Source: a virus
DNA length: 27,526 nucleotides
Virus record (IMG/VR): IMGVR_UViG_3300048929_000309
Location: 1-27,526 of that record
Strand: one strand, 5' to 3'
In this document: positions 22,368 to 27,526 of the stretch, one piece after another
Position numbering within the stretch: the first letter of the stretch is position 1
How the letters are laid out: the number at the start of each line of letters is the position of its first letter
The notes under the pieces: generated by a model
What the model was told of the DNA's origin: nothing
Database searches by the model: none
Seen by the model: only the letters and a program-made list of their open reading frames with translations
Made by a program: the position numbers and the translations under genes

Positions 22368-24131
22368 ATGAATATTTCAAACTCCACCATCATCAGCGAC
22401 CCGCGCCGACAGGCGGCACTGCTTTACTGGCAGGGCTTTTCCGTGCGGCAAATCGGGGAGATGCTGAGCCAAAAAACGCCGACCGTGCAGAGCTGGAAAA
22501 CTCGCGATCAGTGGGAGGCCATTGCGCCTATTTCTCGCGTGGAAACCAGCATGGAAGCGCGACTGATCCAGCTCATCATGAAAGATGTAAAAGAGGGGAA
22601 GGACTACAAAGAGATCGACCTGTTAGGCCGACAGATTGAACGCCTGGCAAGGGTAAACCGTTACAACCACACCGGCAGCGAGGCTGATTTAAATCCGAAC
22701 GTTGCCAATCGTAATAAGGGCGAACGAAAGGCACCCGATAAGAATGTGTTCAGTGATGAGGCCATTGAGAAACTCGGCGACATTTTCATTGAAACGTCGT
22801 TCGAGTATCAGCGCGGATGGCATCAGGCAGGGCTTCAGCACCGTATTCGCAACATCCTCAAGTCCCGCCAGATTGGCGCAACCTTCTACTTTGCCCGCGA
22901 AGCTTTGATTGATGCGCTGACCACCGGCCGCAATCAGATTTTCCTGTCGGCCAGTAAGGCGCAGGCGCACGTCTTCAAGAACTACATTATCGACTTTGCC
23001 CGACAGGTGGACGTCGATTTAAAAGGCGACCCGATTGTGCTGCCTAACGGCGCACGGCTGATTTTTCTCGGTACCAACGTCCGCACCGCGCAGAGCTATA
23101 CAGGCAATCTGTACCTGGACGAATACTTCTGGATCCCCAAATTTCAGGAGCTGCGCAAAGTGGCTTCCGGTATGTCGCTGCATAAAAAATGGCGAAGCAC
23201 CTATTTTTCCACGCCGTCGAGTCTGGCACACAGCGCCTATCCGTTCTGGTCGGGTGAACTGTTCAACAAAGGCCGTCGCAATAAAGCCGACAGGATTGAC
23301 CTGGATTTAACTCACGCTCACCTGTCGAAAGGCGTGCTGTGCGATGACGGCCAGTGGCGGCAGATTGTGACGGTGGAAGATGCGCTGTCAGGCGGCTGTA
23401 ACCTGTTCGACCTGGAGCAGCTGAAACTGGAATACAGCCCCGCCGAATATGAAAACTTGCTGATGTGTGAGTTCGTGGACGATCAGGCGTCGGTGTTCCC
23501 GTTCGCCGAGTTGCAGGGATGCATGGTGGACAGCCTGGACGAGTGGGAAGACTTCGACCCGTACCTGAAACGACCGTTTGCCTATCGTCCCGTCTGGATC
23601 GGTTACGACCCGTCGCACACCGGCGACAGCGCAGGCTGTGCAGTGATTGCCCCGCCGGTAGTTTCCGGCGGCAAATTCCGCGTTCTCGAGCGTCACCAGT
23701 GGAAGGGCATGGACTTTGCCGCGCAGGCCAGAAGTATCGAGGAACTTACAAATCGTTATGCCGTTGAATACATCGGTATCGATGCGACTGGCATCGGGCA
23801 GGGTGTATTCCAGCTTGTTCAGCAGTTCTTTCCGGCGGCGCGTGAGATCCGTTACAGCCCGGAGGTGAAAACCGCGCTGGTACTTAAGGCGAAAGACACC
23901 ATCAGCTCCGGCCGCCTGGAATATGACACCGGCCATACCGATATCACAGCCTCGTTTATGGCGATCCGCAAAACGATGACCGCCAGCGGCAACCGTTCGA
24001 CCTACGAAGCCAGCCGCAGTGAAGAGGCCAGCCACGCCGACGTCGCGTGGGCAATCATGCACGCCCTGTTAAACGAACCGCTGACCGCCGCCAACGGCGG
24101 ACAAAGCCCGAACATTCTGGAGTTCTACTAA
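22368..24131 (+). CDS. P: Terminase large subunit P
   Basis: A 587-residue packaging motor, close to P2 gpP (590). Residues 10-45 form a helix-turn-helix (RQAALLYWQGFSVRQIGEML...VQSW). The ATPase domain has a degenerate Walker A in LKSRQIGATFYF (about 160) and an acidic Walker B in NLYLDEYFWIP. The nuclease domain has the RNase H-like acidic residues in GYDPSHTGDSAG (near 410) and IGIDATGIG. It hydrolyses ATP to pump DNA into the prohead after cos cutting. It is transcribed away from O, and its stop touches the start of Q (TAAATG). Confidence 0.96.
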   Translation: MNISNSTIISDPRRQAALLYWQGFSVRQIGEMLSQKTPTVQSWKTRDQWEAIAPISRVETSMEARLIQLIMKDVKEGKDYKEIDLLGRQIERLARVNRYNHTGSEADLNPNVANRNKGERKAPDKNVFSDEAIEKLGDIFIETSFEYQRGWHQAGLQHRIRNILKSRQIGATFYFAREALIDALTTGRNQIFLSASKAQAHVFKNYIIDFARQVDVDLKGDPIVLPNGARLIFLGTNVRTAQSYTGNLYLDEYFWIPKFQELRKVASGMSLHKKWRSTYFSTPSSLAHSAYPFWSGELFNKGRRNKADRIDLDLTHAHLSKGVLCDDGQWRQIVTVEDALSGGCNLFDLEQLKLEYSPAEYENLLMCEFVDDQASVFPFAELQGCMVDSLDEWEDFDPYLKRPFAYRPVWIGYDPSHTGDSAGCAVIAPPVVSGGKFRVLERHQWKGMDFAAQARSIEELTNRYAVEYIGIDATGIGQGVFQLVQQFFPAAREIRYSPEVKTALVLKAKDTISSGRLEYDTGHTDITASFMAIRKTMTASGNRSTYEASRSEEASHADVAWAIMHALLNEPLTAANGGQSPNILEFY

Positions 24132-25148
24132 ATGAGCAAACGTAAATACCGTAAAACCACGCAGACAACGACAGCTGAAAGCCAGCAGGGCGCGGAGGTA
24201 TTCAGCTTCGGTGATCCGACGCCGGTGTTAGACCGCCGTGAGATTCTGGATTACATCGAGTGCACCGGCAATGGTCGCTGGTATGAGCCGCCGGTCAGTT
24301 TCGACGGACTTGCCCGTAGTCTTCGTGCCGCCGTACATCACAGCTCCCCGATTTATGTGAAGCGCAATATCCTCGCCTCAACGTTTATTCCGCACCCATT
24401 GCTGAGTCAGCAGGAGTTCAGCAAATTCGCGCTGGATTATCTGGTGTTCGGGAATGCGTATCTGGAACTGATCCGCAACCAGTTCGGCGAACCGCTGCGA
24501 TTTGAGGCTGTGCCGGCTAAATATGTGCGTCGCGGAGTGGAAGAGGGGACGTACTGGTTTGTACAAGGCTGGAAAGAACCGCACCAATTCGCAGCAGGCA
24601 GCATCTTTCATCTGATCGAACCGGACATTAACCAGGAGATTTATGGCCTGCCGGAATACCTCAGCGCGCTTAACTCTGCCTGGCTGAACGAGGCCGCCAC
24701 ACTGTTCCGCCGCAAGTATTACCAGAACGGCGCGCATGCGGGTTATATCCTGTATATGACCGACGCCGCGCAGAGCAGCAGTGATATTGATTCAATGCGT
24801 AAGGCAATGCGGGATACGAAAGGCCTGGGCAACTTCCGAAACCTGTTCATGTACGCACCAAACGGTAAGAAAGACGGTATTCAGATCCTGCCGCTAAGCG
24901 AAGTCGCCACCAAGGATGATTTCTTCAACATCAAGAAATCCAGCCGTGATGACCTGCTGAGCGCGCACCGCGTTCCGCCGCAAATGATGGGGATTATTCC
25001 TGATAATGCCGGAGGGTTTGGGGATGTGGAGAAGGCGGCGCAAGTGTTCGTGAGGAACGAGCTGACGCCGCTGCAGGAGAGAATGAAGGAGATTAATTTT
25101 ATAGCATCCTTTGAGATGATTTCATTCAAGTCATATAACCTCGACTAA
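24132..25148 (+). CDS. Q: Portal protein Q
   Basis: A 338-residue phage portal protein (P2 gpQ is 344). FDGLARSLRAAVHHSSPIYVKRNIL, DYLVFGNAYLE, YQNGAHAGYILYMTD and HRVPPQMMGIIPDNAGGFGDVEKAAQVF are family motifs. It forms the twelve-subunit ring at the head vertex through which DNA enters and to which the tail binds. The last ~20 codons (after LQERMKEIN) change abruptly to AT-rich codons while keeping the family's closing pattern. Confidence 0.95.
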   Translation: MSKRKYRKTTQTTTAESQQGAEVFSFGDPTPVLDRREILDYIECTGNGRWYEPPVSFDGLARSLRAAVHHSSPIYVKRNILASTFIPHPLLSQQEFSKFALDYLVFGNAYLELIRNQFGEPLRFEAVPAKYVRRGVEEGTYWFVQGWKEPHQFAAGSIFHLIEPDINQEIYGLPEYLSALNSAWLNEAATLFRRKYYQNGAHAGYILYMTDAAQSSSDIDSMRKAMRDTKGLGNFRNLFMYAPNGKKDGIQILPLSEVATKDDFFNIKKSSRDDLLSAHRVPPQMMGIIPDNAGGFGDVEKAAQVFVRNELTPLQERMKEINFIASFEMISFKSYNLD

Positions 25149-25167
25149 TATGTAGTCCTCAAAATCC

Positions 25168-25857
25168 CTAGCGCTTCATTTCTTCAAGATCTTGCTTAAT
25201 TTGCAATAAGTGTTTAATCAAATCATGGATTTTTGAGCTCGGATTGTCAGTGTTGTTTTTTAATGAGGTGTTATACGCTCTCTCACTATTTTTCATCGCT
25301 GTATCAATCAATCCAGATAACTTAGTGAAAAGGCCATGTTGGCCTTTCTCATATTTTGGAATGTATTTTTTTAAATCCTGCAAAACTTGAGCGCCGGAGC
25401 TTTTTCTAGGGGTTTTTGCATATGCCTTTGTAGTATACGTATAATGTAATAATAACCAATATTCGAAGCAAGGTACTGATGATATCGCAGTGAAAACACC
25501 CTTTGGGGATTTTTTATTTATAGCATCTAGAGTTTCTAAATAGTTAGGGTGGGCGTCTCTATCTATAACACAATATACCTTGTCGAACGGAGCGCAATTA
25601 TTAACTGATGATTGATAAAGTTCCTTGGCTTTATTAAAAACACTCCGAGGATCAGATCCGCAATCTCCTGTCACTTCAATTACTTTCGCAGTTTCAAGCT
25701 TATGAAAACTTCGGCACTCCAAAAAGTAAATTGGCTCAGTTTTAGAACCTTCACAAACAATTAAGATTTTATCTAAAGAGCGTTTATTCTTCTCCTTACG
25801 AGAAAGTTCTTTGTTCTTCTTTGCTGTGCGTTTTCTAAATAAATCTTCGCTACCCAT
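25168..25857 (-). CDS. rloB: RloB-family Toprim-like protein (AbiLii-like)
   Basis: A 229-residue protein of the RloB family. The Toprim-like acidic positions are visible: Glu36 in ILIVCEGSKTEP, Asp99 and Asp101 in VYCVIDRDAH, and SSVPCFEYWLLLHY (127-139), a hallmark of RloB. The N-terminus is Lys/Arg-rich. RloB always pairs with an AAA ATPase; AbiLi/AbiLii of Lactococcus is such a pair and aborts phage infection. The nuclease role is inferred from the Toprim fold. The ATG shares one base with the rloA stop (TAATG), and GGAGG precedes it, so translation is coupled. It converges with Q, 19 bases away. AT-rich. Confidence 0.88.
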   Translation of the reverse strand: MGSEDLFRKRTAKKNKELSRKEKNKRSLDKILIVCEGSKTEPIYFLECRSFHKLETAKVIEVTGDCGSDPRSVFNKAKELYQSSVNNCAPFDKVYCVIDRDAHPNYLETLDAINKKSPKGVFTAISSVPCFEYWLLLHYTYTTKAYAKTPRKSSGAQVLQDLKKYIPKYEKGQHGLFTKLSGLIDTAMKNSERAYNTSLKNNTDNPSSKIHDLIKHLLQIKQDLEEMKR

Positions 25858-27122
25858 TAAAGGACCTCCAAGTCTTTAATAAACGGAAGTGCACCATATC
25901 TACCATCAAGATATGCAGCTTCAAGGCTTTCTCTACCTTTTCTAGGACTAAAGTCAGTGAGAGGATAGATTCTTGTTGAATTCCCTTCATCTTTCTCACA
26001 AAACCAGATTTGATCCCTTCGGAAAGTATTTTGATTTAAAATTGATGTTTCGTGAGTCGTGAAAACAAGTTGTGCATTATTTGGGTTTGTCAGAGGGTTA
26101 TTAAACAACCCTACTAAAAACTTAACAAGTTTAGGATGTAAATTATCATGAAGTTCATCGATAAAAAGAATATATCCTTTTTCTAAAGAATTAATCCACG
26201 GACCAGCGAAATTAAACAACTTCTGTGTCCCATCCGACTCCTCACCAAATCTAAATTCAATGAGTTTGCCATTTTTATTTTTATGAAAAGTCTTGATGTC
26301 AAACTTGTCAGTATCCTTCATTTTATCTAAGACGAGTTTTTTGACTTCCATTGGCATATCTTCAGGCAAATCACTTGGATCAAATTTTTCTTTTGTAACA
26401 GAAATATCATCAATTCCAACGTCGGCGGCCTTTAAAAATCGAAGAACATTATCTTTCATATCCTCAGTGCATAATTTAGCACTATAGTTGTGACTCCATC
26501 CCACCACGTTTGAAAAACGTAGTTTATTTTTAAAGAAATTAAAAATAGGAGCTAATTGTTTGCTGTTTAGCTGGACTGCAGTAGAAAGGAAAAGAGCATT
26601 TTCCCTCGTTGCATTTTGCCAAACCTGCTTTTCACCTAAGAGATAATTCCCCATATCCCAGGCGTATTCATTTTTTTCATTATCCCAGGCACGGGCAAAC
26701 CATCGTTGTGGACGACCTTTAGGATAAGCAAAAAGCCATTCATCATGAATTTTATCAAATGTGGCACTGAAGCCATATTGGTACCTAACGTTATCAATTA
26801 TAAAGGACGTTTCAAATTCACTTGGACTATTCTCAAATTCAGGGTCTAGTTTAAATGATTGAATTGGTAGTGCTTCATCATTTTGATACGTTGAAGCAGA
26901 TTCAACAACAATTTCAACCATCTTTCTTAGACTGAGCATAAAGTTGGTTTTGCCAGCAGCGTTAGGACCATAAATGACTGATGAGCGTAATAGCTCAAGA
27001 TTCGCAGGAGCATCAACTTTAATGACGTTTTCATCCAACTCTTTGTTTTTGGTAGCATTCATAGAAAAAACTTGTTTTTCAGAGATGGATAAAAAGTTTT
27101 GCACAGTGAATTCAATAAGCAT
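25857..27122 (-). CDS. rloA: RloA-family AAA/ABC-type ATPase (AbiLi-like)
   Basis: A 421-residue OLD/SMC-like ATPase. MLIEFTVQNFLSISEKQVFSM is the typical start of this family, so ATG 27122 is chosen; ATGs at 27140 and 27185 are possible. Walker A is GPNAAGKT (52-59), an ABC-like signature is SDGTQ (296-300), Walker B is ILFIDELHD (318-326, Asp322 and Glu323), and the switch His is in TTHE (357). It should sense infection and license RloB. It is the first gene of the pair; TATACT at about 27172-27177 (minus strand) may be its -10. It sits between cos and Q, a known P2 cargo hot spot. Confidence 0.9.
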   Translation of the reverse strand: MLIEFTVQNFLSISEKQVFSMNATKNKELDENVIKVDAPANLELLRSSVIYGPNAAGKTNFMLSLRKMVEIVVESASTYQNDEALPIQSFKLDPEFENSPSEFETSFIIDNVRYQYGFSATFDKIHDEWLFAYPKGRPQRWFARAWDNEKNEYAWDMGNYLLGEKQVWQNATRENALFLSTAVQLNSKQLAPIFNFFKNKLRFSNVVGWSHNYSAKLCTEDMKDNVLRFLKAADVGIDDISVTKEKFDPSDLPEDMPMEVKKLVLDKMKDTDKFDIKTFHKNKNGKLIEFRFGEESDGTQKLFNFAGPWINSLEKGYILFIDELHDNLHPKLVKFLVGLFNNPLTNPNNAQLVFTTHETSILNQNTFRRDQIWFCEKDEGNSTRIYPLTDFSPRKGRESLEAAYLDGRYGALPFIKDLEVL

Positions 27123-27278
27123 TTTTTCTCGTTTCCCCATTGTAGTTGAGATGAAAAATTCAACTAAAAAACCAGTATAGTCCATTTATTGGCTTGATTT
27201 TGACATTTTTTTCCAAAAATAGCTTTAAAATTATGTTCTACTTCGATTCAAATTATTACAAACAAAAATGTGATGAAT

Positions 27279-27491
27279 TTATGAAATTTGAGAGCCGTCG
27301 CGCAATGCTATCCCCGCCACGCCTGCCCGCTTTATAGGTCGCTTTTGATGCAGTTGCGTGATCCACTGTGATCCACGCCAGCATTGGTCTCGTGGGGGGA
27401 AAAGAGCAGGGCGATCACCATGCAAAATCATGCACTCACTGCATGCAGAGCTATCAAAGAGCGCGCGCCCGCTTTCCTGGCTATTCTTCAT
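27279..27491 (-). CDS. Possible 70-residue ORF across cos
   Basis: An ORF of 70 codons (MKNSQESGRALFDSSACSEC..., ending GIALRDGSQIS) runs over the cos site. It has no clear ribosome site, and part of its frame is set by the cos sequence itself. It may be a real small gene of the old/tin region or only the shadow of conserved cos DNA. I give it low weight. Confidence 0.25.
   Translation of the reverse strand: MKNSQESGRALFDSSACSECMILHGDRPALFPPRDQCWRGSQWITQLHQKRPIKRAGVAGIALRDGSQIS
27305..27323 (-). other. cos: cos site (packaging end)
   Basis: The minus strand reads GGCGTGGCGGGGATAGCAT, nearly the same as the 19-base P2/P4 cohesive end as I recall it (GGCG-GGCGGGGAAAGCA-). It is followed by TGCGCGACGG. 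Cos lies beyond the Q-side cargo genes, as expected. M and P should cut here. In the prophage the site is uncut and continuous. Confidence 0.8.
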
Positions 27492-27526
27492 CGTCGTAAA
27501 CAGAGAATGGTTCTGACGGCGTGTCT

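Larger units (their letters stand above)
27186..27526. other. Gene-poor packaging region with repeats
   Basis: The 341 bases right of rloA hold an AT-rich part (27186-27290) with the rloA promoter, the cos site (27305-27323), and a GC-rich flank. GTGATCCAC occurs twice in a row (27358-27366 and 27368-27376), and GCATGCA-type inverted repeats follow near 27418-27448. Such repeats beside cos may be terminase-binding sites. No convincing gene is seen; the replication genes should begin further to the right. Confidence 0.5.

Noticed and set aside
23388-24062. 224-codon minus-strand ORF opposite P
   Set aside because: Shadow of the terminase gene; the plus-strand product matches P2 P along its whole length.
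1-27526. CRISPR arrays, tRNA genes or insertion sequences
   Set aside because: No regularly spaced repeats, no cloverleaf-type sequence and no transposase were found; coverage by phage genes is almost complete.

Overview
The window is the left end and most of the body of a P2-like (Peduovirinae-type) prophage in an enterobacterial chromosome. The first ~125 bases hold a nearly complete SdsR (RyeB) small RNA with its terminator. This gene is typical of Enterobacterales, and its 5' end and a few inner bases differ from my recollection of the E. coli sequence, so the host is probably not E. coli itself. Genus cannot be fixed. The prophage starts just downstream of the SdsR terminator with a leftward tyrosine integrase, so the attachment site lies in or next to the sdsR/ryeA locus, a known prophage insertion hot spot in Salmonella.

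Layout from left to right: SdsR (+); int (-), with a strong promoter that carries a LexA-like box; an AT-rich Cys/His-rich gene of unknown function (+); ogr/delta late activator (-); a GNAT acetyltransferase (+); the tail block D, U, T, E/E' (with a -1 frameshift), FII, FI (-); a 47-residue ORF in the place of P2 fun; tail fibre genes G and H; baseplate genes I, J, W, V; an AT-rich DUF5677-like cargo gene between V and S; tail completion S and R; lysis genes lysC, lysB, K and a small holin; then X, L, M, N, O (all -). P and Q are divergent (+). After Q come rloB and rloA (-), an AbiL-like ATPase/Toprim pair, and then cos. The replication and immunity genes (A, B, cox, repressor) and the other attachment site are not in the window and should lie to the right.

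The late genes are tightly packed, often with 1-4 base overlaps of stop and start codons, and are GC-rich. Three copies of a conserved 13-base element (CCACGTTGTGCCA on the minus strand) precede FI, V and O; these are the expected Ogr-dependent late promoters. The cargo genes (1494-2381, 2828-3241, 15523-16548, 25168-27122) are AT-rich, lie at module borders, and are best read as lysogenic-conversion or anti-phage genes.

Most unusual points: int and ogr lie at the same prophage end, unlike P2; a LexA-like box sits inside the int promoter; the M-L gap can fold into a pseudoknot that would cover the ribosome binding site of L; several cargo genes have no clear function; P2 lysA is absent.
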